Shown: piece by piece, positions 43,545-53,730 of the stretch
Layout of the letters: each line of letters starts with the position of its first letter
Position numbering within the stretch: position 1 is the stretch's first letter
DNA from: Alviniconcha marisindica
Lineage: Eukaryota; Mollusca; Gastropoda; Provannidae
Reading direction: 5' to 3'
DNA: 64,000 bases
Assembly: GCA_018857735.1 (NCBI GenBank)
Contig: JABMCL010003682.1
Span: 1 to 64,000 of the forward strand
Made by a program: the position numbers and the translations under genes
Notes under the pieces: generated by a model
Told to the model about the DNA's origin: nothing
What the model saw: the letters and a program-made list of their open reading frames with translations, nothing else
Database searches by the model: none

Positions 43545-46500
43545 GTAAGTTCATGATTCTGCAGGAAATCCAGGTCTCTTTACCTAGTTAACAACTACAG
43601 CAGCTAAAGGAGCAGCGCTACCCGTTCCTACCAGTGTGTGCAGTATCTTTTGGTGTCCAGACAGTGGTATATGGCTGCCAGTGCTTGTGTTTTTGAATAT
43701 GCACACAGATGTTGATCCATGCCATTGCACATGGTGGCTGTAGTGTACAAACAGTGAGAGTCTGCACTGAAAGTCGACTTGGGAGGATGGGGTGGGTGGG
43801 TGGGTGGGGCATGGGAAATTGAAGCTGCATGATTATTGCACTTGGTTTTTGTTTGTTTTTACCCAGTGCTCTACCAGCTGAGCTACATCCCCACTCCTGG
43901 TGTTTATGCTGACGTTCAAAAAGCTAAGGCCATTTTGCCTTCCTTATCTTGTTGCTGTTCTGTTTATAGACTGTACAAATAAGATGTCTGGTATTGTGTG
44001 CATACATTATCCTTAATCCTCTTTCTTTCTTTTCTTTCTTTGGTTTTTGGTTTTGTTTCCTGCATATAATTATATTTCTGTCACTGTTATGGTATACTTT
44101 TTCCCTCAGGCCCTATTGGAATTGTCAACCTGTTGGTGGCCAAAGCAAGAGGTGCCTCCCAGGTGGTTGTCACAGGTAGGCGCATACCTGACTCACACTC
44201 CAGGCCTCGTTTTCTGGCACCCTTCCTCCAGACTCAGCTGTCAATGGTTATGCCTCTGAAGAGGCACTTACTGTCTCTGTGCATCCATCTACCAAAGCCA
44301 CCCATATGTCTTGCATTGTCAGCACCTTCAGTAAAATTGGTGATTTTTTATTTTCAGTACTGAAACTGGAAGCAGCATAGCATTGAAGCATGCACAGAAA
44401 CATCGGCCCTAGCCGGTTAAAAAAATTAGTTCTGTCTGGTTTCAAATGATTTCGGTTTTATTTGTGCTGGCATAAATGTTGCCAGTGGTTATATAACAGA
44501 AACATGGACCAATATGATTTGAGTTCTCTGTGTGGCTATAAACTTAGTGCCGTTTGAAGTAAGCGAACATGGTGCTTAATGTCCACAGATACCATAAGGT
44601 TTATTAGGAGCAGGAATGCTGTTTGAGCGCAAATGAAAAAAATGACAGTTACCTGACTGTTTGGGAGACCTATGGTGTAAACAGGTGGGGCACTGGTTTG
44701 AGAAAGCAAGTCGTAAACCAAAGCCTGGAGTTTGCACCTGACTCTATGAATGCGGGGCTTGATGTAGTAGGAAGCACACAGCTAGATCGACTTAACACAT
44801 GAGAAGCACACAGCTAGATCGACTTAACACATAGGAAGCACGCAGCTAGATCGACTTAACACATAGGAAGCACGCAGCTAGATCGACGTAACACATAGGA
44901 AGCACACAGCTAGATCGACTTAACACATAAGATAAAAGTCGTCAAATGTGCAGTAATCAAAGTTGGCCTTTGGTGTGGGTTTGAACAGACCTTGACCAGA
45001 GTCGACTGGACTTTGCAAAGACCATGGGGGCCTCTGCAGTGATCAAGGTTGGCAGCAAGAATCCCAAGGTCACTGCTGCCCAGGTGGAGGAGGCGCTGGA
45101 AGGGCTGGCTGACATCACCATTGAGTGCAGTGGTGCACCACCCAGCATCCACACTGCCATCTACGTAAGTGTAGTGACATCACTATCCAGTATGGAGATG
45201 CTGCACCCATCATTGGTTGATTGATTGATTTTATTTAGTGCTCTTCTCTGTTGAATGCTGAGTGTTTCCGTAATCAATTGTGTTGTTGATTGTTAATCAC
45301 TTTTATACAACACTATTCTCTGCTGTCAAGCAGGCTCACTGCGCTCACATGAGATTCTACTTGAACTCTGACACAGACTACATGACCTTTAGCACACATG
45401 TGATCTTTTTGCATGCTTATACATTTGGGGGACCTCAGGTTTAAAGTCTCACCTGAAGGACTTTTGCAGTGTCCACAAAATCTTTGACTCTGGAGCAATC
45501 TCAGGACGGGCGCAGAGCCCAGCACATAATGGCCACCCATCCAGGTATTGACCATGTGTGATCGTGCTTAGCTTGTCTGTTGAGAGCGAGTGCTGTTGCT
45601 CCGCACTACAGTGAAATCCCCCTGAGAGACTGCCCCTTTTTGAAAGACCGCCCCACATGAGAGACTGCCCCCTTTCTGAGAGACTGCCCCCTTCTGAGAG
45701 ACTGCCCCTTTCTGAGAGACTGCCCCCTTCTGAGAGACTGCCCCTTTCTGAGAGACTGCCCCTTTCTGAGAGAATGTCCCCTTCTGAGAGACTGCCCCCT
45801 TCTGAGAGACCGCCCCCTTCTGAGAGACCACCCCACATAAGGTACTGCCCCCTTCTGAGAGACTGCCCCTTTCTGAGAGACTGACCCTTTCTGAGAGGCT
45901 GCCCCCTTCTGAGAGACTGCCCCTTCTGAGAGACTGCCCCCTTCTGAGAGACTGCCCCTTTCTGAGAGACTGCCCCCTTCTGAGAGACCGCCCCTTCTGA
46001 GAGACTGCCCCTTTCTGAGAGACTGCCCCCTTCTGAGAGACTGCCCCCTCTGAGAGACTGCCCCTTTGTGAGAGACTGCCCCTTTGTGAGAGACTGCCCC
46101 TTTCTGAGAGAATGTCCCCTTCTGAGAGACTTTGCCCCCTAATCCCCGAGAGACTGCCCCTTCTGAGAGACTGCCCCTTTCTGAGAGACTGCCCCCTTCT
46201 GAGAGACTGCCCCTTCTGAGAGACTGCCCCTTCTGAGAGACTGCCCCCTTCTGAGAGACTGCCCCTTCTGAGAGACTGCCCCTTCTGAGAGACTGCCTTC
46301 TGAGAGACTGCCCCTTCTGAGAGACTGCCCCCTTCTGAGAGACTGTCCTTCCTGAGAGACTGCCCCTTTCTGAGAGACTGCCTTCTGAGAGACTGCCCCT
46401 TCTGAGAGACTGCCCCTTCAGTTGTTAGATACCTTTCTTCTTCACCATCAAACCAACCCCCCCGGTCACTTTCCCGAGTTGTTGTCTGTTGTAGAACACC

Positions 46501-48914
46501 AGGTCAATGACTGATCAGTGTGGTTGTCTGTTGTAGGCCACCAGTGATAGTGTGTTTTCGGTCACCAGATCAGTGACTGGTCATTGTGGTTGTCTGTTGT
46601 AGGCCACCAGGTCAGTGACTGATAGTGTGGTTGTCTGTTGTAGGCCACCAGGTCAGTGACTGATAGTGTGGTTGTCTGTTATAGGCCACCAGGTCAGTGA
46701 CTGATAGTGTGGTTGTCTGTTGTAGGCCACCAGGTCAGTGACTGATAGTGTGGTTGTCTGTTGTAGGCCACCAGGTCAGTGACTGATCAGTGTGGTTGTC
46801 TGTTGTAGGCCACCAGGTCAGTGACTGATAGTGTGGTTGTCTGTTGTAGGCCACCAGGTCAGTGACTGATCATTGTGGTTGTCTGTTGTAGGCCACCAGG
46901 TCAGTGACTGATAGTGTGGTTGTCTGTTGTAGGCCACCAGGTCAGTGACTGGTCATTGTGGTTGTCTGTTGTAGGCCACCAGGTCAGTGACTGGTCATTG
47001 TGGTTGTCTGTTGTACGTCACCAGGTCAGTGACTGATAGTGTGGTTGTCTGTTGTAGGCCACCAGGTCAGTGACTGATAGTGTGTTGTAGGCCACCAGGT
47101 CAATGACTGATCAGTGTGGTTGTCGTAGGCCACCAGGTCAGTGACTGATAGTGTGGTTGTCTGTTGTAGGCCACCAGGTCAGTGACTGATAGTGTGGTTG
47201 TCTGTTGTAGGCCACCAGGTCAGTGACTGATAGTGTGTTGTAGGCCACCAGGTCAATGACTGATCAGTGTGGTTGTCTGTTGTAGGCCACCAGGTCAGTG
47301 ACTGATAGTGTGGTTGTCTGTTGTAGGCCACCAGGTCAGTGACTGATAGTGTGGTTGTCTGTTGTAGGCCACCAGGTCAGTGACTGATAGTGTGGTTGTC
47401 TGTTGTAGGCCACCAGGTCAGTGACTGATAGTGTGGTTGTCTGTTGTAGGCCACCAGGTCAGTGACTGATAGTGTGGTTGTCTGTTGTAGGCCACCAGGT
47501 CAGTGACTGATAGTGTGGTTGTCTGTTGTAGGCCGCCAGGTCAGTGACTGATAGTGTGGTTGTCTGTTGTAGGCCACCAGGTCAGTGACTGATAGTGTGG
47601 TTGTCTGTTGTAGGCCACCAGGTCAGTGACTGATAGTGTGTTGTAGGCCACCAGGTCAATGACTGATCAGTGTGGTTGTCGTAGGCCACCAGGTCAGTGA
47701 CTGATAGTGTGGTTGTCTGTTGTAGGCCACCAGGTCAGTGACTGATAGTGTGGTTGTCTGTTGTAGGCCACCAGGTCAGTGACTGATAGTGTGTTGTAGG
47801 CCACCAGGTCAATGACTGATCAGTGTGGTTGTCTGTTGTAGGCCACCAGGTCAGTGACTGATAGTGTGGTTGTCTGTTGTAGGCCACCAGGTCAGTGACT
47901 GATAGTGTGGTTGTCTGTTGTAGGCCACCAGGTCAGTGACTGATAGTGTGGTTGTCTGTTGTAGGCCACCAGGTCAGTGACTGATAGTGTGGTTGTCTGT
48001 TGTAGGCCGCCAGGTCAGTGACTGATAGTGTGGTTGTCTGTTGTAGGCCACCAGGTCAGTGACTGATAGTGTGGTTGTCTGTTGTAGGCTACCAGGTCAG
48101 GTGGATGTGTGGTGCTGGTGGGACTGGGGCCGGACCTCGTCGAGTTGCCAGTGGTCAACGCCTCTGTCAGGGAGGTGGACATCAAGGGCATTTTCAGATA
48201 CGTCAACTGGTGAGTGCAGCCTGGAAGAAGGATGAGTTTGTACAATCAGATTTGGCATAGTCACCAACCCCACTGTATTTCCCACAATTTTTCAGATTTT
48301 ATCACTGAGCTGGGACTTTTGGATATGTATTGTTATTTTAACATAAAAAAATATAATACAAAAAAAAGGGCCTGGGGGTAGGAAACATGGACAGTCTATT
48401 TCAGATTAATTTTTTTCCAACAGGATGTGGTTATTTTTGTGATGCATGTGTAGTGTTGCTTTGTGGCAGGAAGAATGTCGCTATGTTGGCATCAGCAAGC
48501 AGACATGGTGATACCCCAGCAAGAAAGAAGAAAGGGCACTGCTTTCAAGGTGTAACCCCGAGAGGCAAAGAAGATGACAGTCTGAGTCCACATACATTTA
48601 TCTTATAGACTTGCATCCATGCTTATGGAATCAGACACTTGTAGTTTTTTATGAAAGCAAAACATTATATATCCATACACACAACCACTTCTTCCCTTGT
48701 GGAATCCTGGATCCATGCTTTTGTGTCGTGAACTATTCTTGCCTTTCTAATTCATTTCAGCTATCCCACTGCTCTGGCCATGATTGCCTCAGGCAAGGTC
48801 AACGTAAAACCGCTGGTCACGCATCGCTACACCCTGGAACAGACCATTGAAGCGTTTGAAGCAGCCAAGAGAGGAGAGGGGGTGAAGATCATGATCAGTT
48901 GTGAGAGAAAGTAG
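32680..48914 (+). CDS. SORD: Sorbitol dehydrogenase (zinc-dependent medium-chain dehydrogenase)
   Basis: Nine exons join in phase to 349 codons plus TAG: 32680-32733, 35592-35625, 41449-41613, 42358-42517, 43230-43348, 44110-44175, 44989-45164, 48088-48209 and 48761-48914. The enzyme oxidises sorbitol to fructose with NAD+ in the polyol pathway (cytosol). Catalytic zinc ligands C41 ([11 protein letters not shown]), H66 and E67 (LGHEAS) and the fourth position E152 (LLEPLSVG) are present. The Rossmann motif is CGAGPIG (175-181). Four cysteines C96, C99, C102 and C110 form a complete structural zinc site. Human SORD is 357 aa with the same exon-by-exon similarity ([20 protein letters not shown]). 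Intron 5 needs a GC-AG donor (AG|gcaggt) to stay in frame. Introns 2, 3 and 7 carry minisatellites built from exon-boundary sequence. Confidence 0.96.
33060..33475 (+). repeat. Minisatellite, ~37-bp unit, SORD intron 1
   Basis: The unit reads ctattgtgtactagtaatac followed by taatagtaccactactg, with about 10 copies, some shortened or extended. The following sequence to about 34160 is a decayed field of ctactg/agtact words, suggesting older spread of the same motif. Confidence 0.9.
33735..33818. repeat. (AT)n microsatellite
   Basis: About 80 bp of alternating AT in SORD intron 1. Confidence 0.95.
34935..35115 (-). repeat. Dispersed repeat family C, reverse partial copy
   Basis: The segment gccagcacaaataaaacc in reverse of 44440-44475 is matched here by caccagcacaaataaaacca, followed by aatcatttgaa and gacagaact. 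It lies in SORD intron 1. Confidence 0.6.
35797..35862. repeat. (AT)n microsatellite
   Basis: About 64 bp of alternating AT in SORD intron 2. Confidence 0.95.
36547..36608. repeat. (TG)n microsatellite
   Basis: A nearly pure (TG)n run of about 60 bp in SORD intron 2. Confidence 0.95.
36692..36758 (+). mobile_element. LINE/SINE 3' tail
   Basis: cagcactttgagctgcagg then gcgctttataaat and ttccattattattattatt is the typical 3' end of many L2/CR1-related LINEs and their dependent SINEs. Confidence 0.55.
37405..37532 (+). repeat. Minisatellite, 22-bp unit
   Basis: The unit cagcag(a/t)tactgcaaacat + att alternates between cagcagatac and cagcagttac, so a 44-bp higher-order repeat is visible. There are about six 22-bp units in SORD intron 2. 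Confidence 0.9.
37970..38033. repeat. (AC)n microsatellite
   Basis: An interrupted (AC)n tract about 30 bp before the 55-bp minisatellite in SORD intron 2. Confidence 0.9.
38060..41448 (+). repeat. 55-bp minisatellite carrying the SORD intron 2 3' splice site, ~60 copies
   Basis: The unit, read to its acceptor, is ggtttagcacttagcagtgt, tttgactggatgttgttgct, ttttgtgtgtgcag|a (55 bp). From about 38215 to 40690 copies are almost identical. The interval 40690-41100 is scrambled, then regular copies resume. The last unit ends in the real acceptor of exon 3 at 41448. One copy near 39475 has a small T-rich insertion (about 30 bp). The left edge (38060-38200) has older variants with gcagaagtgcaccagttgg, closer to the exon 3 start (cag|aggtgcaactacg). 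Confidence 0.95.
41633..42055 (+). repeat. 61-bp minisatellite derived from SORD exon 3 and its donor
   Basis: The unit carries ctctaagtgggacagtacat, cctctatgacagcccatggt and gctgggtcaggggtcaccat, 61 bp, with about 6-7 copies. The piece cagcccatggtgctgggtca is identical to exon 3 at 41538-41557, and aggggtcacca...taagtggg(a)cagt matches the end of exon 3 across its donor. In the copies the donor GT reads GA. Confidence 0.9.
42830..43002. repeat. (AC)n tracts within a repeated gagagagaaagcat(g)caaaac segment
   Basis: Three near-copies of the phrase tgcaaaatgaagagagagag ... gcatgcaaaac flank the (AC)n runs between 42800 and 43070 in SORD intron 4. Confidence 0.85.
43487..43543. repeat. (TG)n microsatellite
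   Basis: A nearly pure (TG)n run in SORD intron 5. Confidence 0.95.
43861..43892 (-). repeat. tRNA 5'-half fragment
   Basis: On the minus strand ggggatgtagctcagctggt then agagcactgggt matches the 5' half of a tRNA gene, with D-stem and A-box intact. The anticodon arm and 3' half are missing, and an aaaaacaaacaaaaacc tail follows. It is best read as a truncated tRNA-derived retroposon, not a tRNA gene. Confidence 0.6.
44186..44740 (+). repeat. Dispersed repeat family C, copy 2
   Basis: It is homologous to 28615-29115 over most of its length and interrupted near 44572-44606 by a reverse copy of the ccataaggtttattagg SINE core. It lies in SORD intron 6 and begins 10 bp after exon 6. Confidence 0.75.
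44765..44932 (+). repeat. Minisatellite, 32-bp unit, 5 copies
   Basis: The unit is gaagcac(a/g)cagctagatcga followed by c(t/g)taacacatag. It ends 57 bp before SORD exon 7. Confidence 0.92.
45225..45606 (+). repeat. Dispersed repeat in SORD intron 7
   Basis: It contains tttatttagtgctcttctct, ctattctctgctgtcaagcag, cacctgaaggactttt, gactctggagcaatctcagg and gaccatgtgtgatcgtgctt. Part of it is shared with 26230-26350. No coding capacity is seen. Confidence 0.5.
45607..46425 (+). repeat. 18-19-bp minisatellite, ~45 copies, SORD intron 7
   Basis: The unit is ctgagagactgcccc with a variable run of c and t (ctt, cctt, ttt). It begins in a diverged form at 45607 (cagtgaaatccccctgagag). The long frames with Gln-Lys-Gly or Glu-Arg-Leu-Pro repeats on either strand are artefacts. 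Confidence 0.95.
46478..48087 (+). repeat. 41-bp minisatellite carrying the SORD intron 7 3' splice site, ~39 copies
   Basis: The unit is ggttgtctgttgtag|gccac then caggtcagtgactgatagtg + t, 41 bp, with 43-bp variants (gatcagtgt) and shorter ones missing ggttgtctg. The last unit ends at the real exon 8 acceptor, 48087, where exon 8 begins gctaccaggtcagg. Copies are very similar, and a larger repeated order of variants is visible (47090-47280 against 47640-47830). Confidence 0.95.
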
Positions 48915-49067
48915 ATCAGGAAAAGAAAAATGGACAGGAGAGAGAAAAAGATTGGAAAGCAAGTTTTTTTCTGTTATGATTTTCTTGCGCTTGCATGGAA
49001 ATATGAGTGTTCCATTAATGTTATGCATGCTATTTGTGCCAGAGGTTATCCTACAGTTGTGTCTTTG

Positions 49068-49073
49068 AATAAA
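49068..49073 (+). terminator. Polyadenylation signal AATAAA, SORD
   Basis: AATAAA lies 154 bp after the SORD stop at 48914, followed within about 15 bp by a tttcaacctgttt segment. It is the first canonical signal downstream. Confidence 0.75.
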
Positions 49074-49089
49074 CTGTAGTTTCAACCTG

Positions 49090-50615
49090 TTTGAGACTTA
49101 GTTTTAAGCAGTTTGCTCTCTTGGAGAAAAAAGGATGAGTAAGGCAGCAGACTTTACAGAGTTGTTGAGTTGCGGCCCCTTTGAGGTGATAATGGGCGAC
49201 TTAGCTGTGGATCGCCCCGCTTGGTGGCGCTGGGCATATTTGGGGCTTTGACAAAGCTCAAGTCAGCTGCAAATGATCTCCCCTACACTAGCCAGGTGGT
49301 GCTGGGCCTATTTGGGCAGTGCAATGCTCAAGCCAGCAAAGTCGCTCATTATTAGACAGGCCATCATGAAATATGCTCAGTTAAAATGTACACAAATGTG
49401 TGGTGTAGTTTCACTGCATCTGCAAATTGTTATTGCATGTAAAAGTCAGCATAAGCGTCCATGTCAGACTTAGTTTCATTTAGTTCTGCCTGGTTACTGC
49501 CAGTAAGCTACCGCTGACAAGCAGCTGAAAGGGACCTGCATGATTACAATTTATGGAACTGTAAATCCAGACATGCAGAGTTCAGCTGTAGTCATGGTTT
49601 GTTTGTGCATAAAAAAGCAAATAATGAGAGAGAGAGAAAGATTTGTGCTCAGTTAAAAATTAAAAATTAAAAGCACAACTTCCTTGTTTATTGGATGTTG
49701 GCCTGAATGTATATTTTCAGACCATAGCATTGTTGCAGGAAATAATATATACAGTATTTGTTTGGTTTTGGGTTTTTTATGTCAACTATTTCAAGTTCAG
49801 TTTGCATTTAAATCACTGCTTTTATTGTAACAATGTTTTCTTTCCAGATGGGTCTGTATTTGTGCATGCTATGTTGGCTTTTTTTTCTTTCTTTCTTTTT
49901 TGGAGGGTGGTGTTCTTTCCTAATAATTTTTTACACTTATTAATGGCTGTAAAATTGTACTATCTGCCTATGGATATTTTGATGTTGATGCTTTGGTCAA
50001 ATGTAATGACACAATATACCATAATCATGTCATTAGCTTGATATTTTGGTTAAATCTATATTTACATATATTTCTATTGATGAGGAAGATGCAATGGTTT
50101 TTGAATATTCCAAGCAATTATATATATGTTTGTAAATCCACCCTGAAACTTATTATTTAACTTTATTTTCCCAAAATATTTTTACATAATATTTTCCTTT
50201 CTTTAAAGCTACTGTAGTATAGCAGTTAAAAACAACATTTCTATTCAGATTTGTAGGATGCTGAATTCCTTGATTATTTTAATTTTTAATTTTTATATTG
50301 TTTATTCAAATTACTTTCAAATGAAATAAAATTTCCATCAAAACTTTGAAGTAGTTGCCTTCAGTTTTTATGGTTTGTCTTCAGTTTCAGACCTTTCTGG
50401 TGTCAGTGCCTTATACCTGTATAATGAAAAATAAAAGACTGCAGTAAAATCTCTGATAAGAGCACCGTACAAATCAAGTGAAAGTGCTCTTGAAAGAGAA
50501 GTGTCCTTGGTCATGGTTTTATTTACATGCAAATATGAAATCTTATGAAATGTGGATATGAGCGGAATAAATGCAATGTAAAAGAACATATATAAAAAGC
50601 ACTTACACCAAAATT
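49090..50615. other. AT-rich intergenic stretch
   Basis: A short duplicated phrase (gctgggc(a/c)tatttgggg...aatgctcaag) near 49227-49262 and 49297-49335 is the only internal structure noted. No gene is recognised on either strand. Confidence 0.45.
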
Positions 50616-50894
50616 GAATCAACACATAAGGGAATTAGTTAGCACTCAAAAGACCTCCCTCAAACACAACAAGAAAGACCTGAGTTGCCTACGATAACTC
50701 TCACCTGGCATGTGTGTAAATACAAGGTACATAAATTTCACCTGAGGTACATTTGAGGATGTACATCTGGTGGAGTTTATGTACCTTGTATTTACACGCA
50801 TGCCAGATGAGAGCTACCATAGTGACTCAGATCTTTGTTGCTGTACTTGTATGACAGATTTTGAGCGCTAATTAACTCCCTTGTGTGTTGATTC
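50616..50894. mobile_element. Long foldback (MITE-like) element
   Basis: The ends read gaatcaacacataaggga and, in reverse, gaatcaacacacaaggga. Complementarity runs inward about 120 bp through gcactcaaaa, gacctgagt, gataactctcacctggcatg and tgtaaatacaaggtacataaa on one side and their complements on the other, leaving a short middle at about 50740-50770. There is no open frame. Confidence 0.85.
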
Positions 50895-51129
50895 TGCACA
50901 AGTGTTCTGGGCCTCATTCTGTTTCAGATTTTTTACACCTAATCTGAGACCAGAGCTCACAATAGAAACCAGAAGGGTTGACAATCCAGCCAGCAGCCTT
51001 CAAGCAGGCTGGGAATTTGTGTCTTTATGTGACACTCGACAAAACTAATTATTTTAACGTAGTACAGTATCTCTCGTGCATATTTTACTATATGTCTGCC
51101 CCTCTCTCCCCCCCATATCTCTCTTTCTC

Positions 51130-51132
51130 CCT

Positions 51133-51168
<36 letters not shown>
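51130..51168. repeat. (AC)n microsatellite
   Basis: About 32 bp of pure (AC)n. Confidence 0.9.
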
Positions 51169-51170
<2 letters not shown>

Positions 51171-51424
51171 CACTTTGTGTTACTGTACAATCACACACAA
51201 TTTATAATTTAATAATATTAATAAAATAAGTGATGATAATTAAAGTATTTTTAAAGTGCAAAATCTTGTCCCTAGAGACTATTCTAAGCGCATACACACC
51301 CACCCACACACACACAGAGGCACTCGCACACGCAAGCATTCTGACCATACAAAGCTTTTTTTTTAAAATACGCAGCTCCCAAATGAGCAGCAAATGCCCA
51401 GAAGACCTGGAATGGATGAAGACC

Positions 51425-51707
51425 TCAGAACGGAACAGAAAACATGGCAGGTCTACAGTTTTGATAAAAGAAATGTTTTTCGATTAGATTTGAATGTGCC
51501 AGAGAGGGTTTCTGTTGTAGAGGAAGGGGAAGGTCATTCCATGTAGATGATCTGAAAACAGAAACGGCGTGGGAACCAACAGTGGAGAGTCTGGTGCGAG
51601 GAATCTGGAGTATATATAATTTATCTGAGTATACAGTGATACAGGTTCCATTTGCACATCTGAACACATTCACACCAACACACACACACACACACATGTG
51701 TACACAC

Positions 51708-51750
<43 letters not shown>

Positions 51751-51760
51751 CACTCACAAC
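51425..51760 (-). mobile_element. LINE ORF2 tail fragment with (AC)n
   Basis: The minus strand encodes LYILQIPRTRLSTVGSHAVS, FRSSTWNDLPLPLQ and SNLIEKHFFYQ. This is the post-RT C-terminal LINE pattern (PRTRL...G..A.S.F...WN.LP...L..S...F) in a lineage different from the 27.6-kb copy. A (GT)n tract lies on its 5' side. Confidence 0.65.
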
Positions 51761-52004
51761 CATGCTCATGGGACTACACAAACACAGAAATCAAGTGAAA
51801 TAGTTCCCCATGGACAAAGACACCATTTTGATACAAAGGAACGAGGCAGAAAGAACAGAGTTACAGCACATAGCTTCCAACACAAGCCTGTCCAATGGCA
51901 CTGGGTTACTGCATGTTTATGTAGTAGTAGTCATTCACAAATACAACGAAAGCTAGATATCAGCTTGTATAGCAGTCTGGCAGCGGACACTACTCATTTA
52001 TACT

Positions 52005-52272
52005 CTGCCATCTTCTTCTGTGGTCCAGTGTGCCCCATTCTCTAAAAACATTTATACTCTGCCATCATCTTCTGTGGTCCAGTGTGGCCCATTCTCTAAA
52101 AACATTTATACTCTGCCATCGTCTTCTGTGGTCCAGTGTGCCCCATTCTCTAAAAACATTTATACTCTGCCATCTTCTTCTGTGGTCCAGTGTGCCCCAT
52201 TCTCTAAAAACATTTATACTCTGCCATCTTCTTCTGTGGTCCAGTGTGCCCCATTCTCTAAAAACATTTCTT
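52005..52272 (+). repeat. Minisatellite, 54-bp unit, 5 copies
   Basis: The unit carries ctctgccatcttcttctgtg, gtccagtgtgccccattctc and taaaaacatttata. The copies are nearly identical. Confidence 0.95.
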
Positions 52273-52314
52273 CAGTTTCATATTTTTTTACAGTAAAGCC
52301 TAGATGTCAACTAA

Positions 52315-52645
52315 TACACCAGTCCAACTTTACAATAGCAGGTTATGTACCAATCCAACATTAGCACACTACCAGAACAACAGCAGATTATATGTGAATC
52401 CAACATTAGCAATAGCAGGTTATGTACCAATCCAACATTAGCACACTACCAGAACAACAGCAGATTATATGTGAATCCAACATTAGCACATACACTACAA
52501 AAACAGCAGCAGATTATACACCAATCCAACATTAGCACACCACAAGAACAACAGCAGATTATACACCAATCCAACATTAGCACACCACAAGAACAACAGC
52601 AGATTATATACCAATCCAACTTTAGCACATTACAACAGCAGACAT
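52315..52645 (+). repeat. Minisatellite, ~45-bp unit, ~7 copies
   Basis: The unit carries ccaatccaacattagcacac and cacaagaacaacagcagattat. Early copies are shorter (gcaggttatgta) and one has an inserted tacactac. Confidence 0.92.
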
Positions 52646-52860
52646 TACTCATTATTGCCCCACCTCAGCCTCTTTGTGAGATTGCCCTTCTGTGATTGAT
52701 TTTTATGATTCAAATGCCTGTATTGATGATTGAGGCCAATGAAGGGGCAGAGTGCATGAAGCAAGATGGTACACAGAGCACAGCCTGTCCCAGTTAATGT
52801 GTCAGCTGTGTGCTGGAGAGTACTGCCAGCTGTTTGGTGTGGTCACATGTTGGTCTGCTC

Positions 52861-52892
52861 TGTGTGTGTGTGTGTGTGTTTGTGTGTGTGTG

Positions 52893-52941
<49 letters not shown>

Positions 52942-52969
52942 GTGCAGTGTGTGTGTGTGTGTGTGTGTG

Positions 52970-53046
<77 letters not shown>
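52861..53046. repeat. (TG)n microsatellite
   Basis: About 185 bp of interrupted (TG)n, among the longest in the window. Confidence 0.95.
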
Positions 53047-53047
<1 letters not shown>

Positions 53048-53730
53048 ACGTGTGCGTGCGTGCTTGCATGTGCATGTGTGTGTATACTTCTCTGTCTCTT
53101 TCTATGTCTGTCTGTCTCCCTCTGTCTCTCTGTCTGTGCTTCCCTGTATGAGTGTGTGCGTGACTTTACTTATTTATATTTCTGCCTGTCTGTCTACTGA
53201 TATGATTTAGCATAGGTTCAAGTATGCACATGAAGTATGTATGCACACCTTGTTATGAACTGAACACCTGGCTATGCACACATTACGTTTCAAACAGATT
53301 AACTTCCCAAGTCGTTGACCTTTTGTACACTGATACAAAGTTAAACATCTGTCTCGTAACACTGTATAGTGGAAACAAAAGTTACTTTAACCTTTCTTTA
53401 GACGTACTGGTTTAAAACAACAACAACAAAGATTTATGCTTTTTCATTAGACTAGCAAAACAAATAACTTTTTAAAATTACTAGTAAACACAGATGCATG
53501 TATACATACATACTTGTATGCATGCACTCATTCATTCCTAGATAAACATACAAGGATATTGCTTTTAGTAATGATGTACAATGTATTGTAATAATGTACA
53601 ACTTTTATAACTTTTGACAGGAAGTTGAAAAGATGAGAAATTTCTTTCCTGTCATTAGCATTTTGTGCTAATTACTGTCGCAACTGAGTCAGAAGGCAAG
53701 TCCTCGGGGACCAGGAAACCTGTTTGTGTC

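Noticed and set aside
45449..45884. Repetitive proteins with Ser-Gln-Lys-Gly or Glu-Arg-Leu-Pro units
   Set aside because: Both strands of the 18-bp minisatellite are open because the unit length is a multiple of three. There is no start context, domain or splice support.
38060..48087. CRISPR-like array appearance (regular repeats)
   Set aside because: Units are directly adjacent with no unique spacers, and the host is a eukaryote. They are minisatellites.
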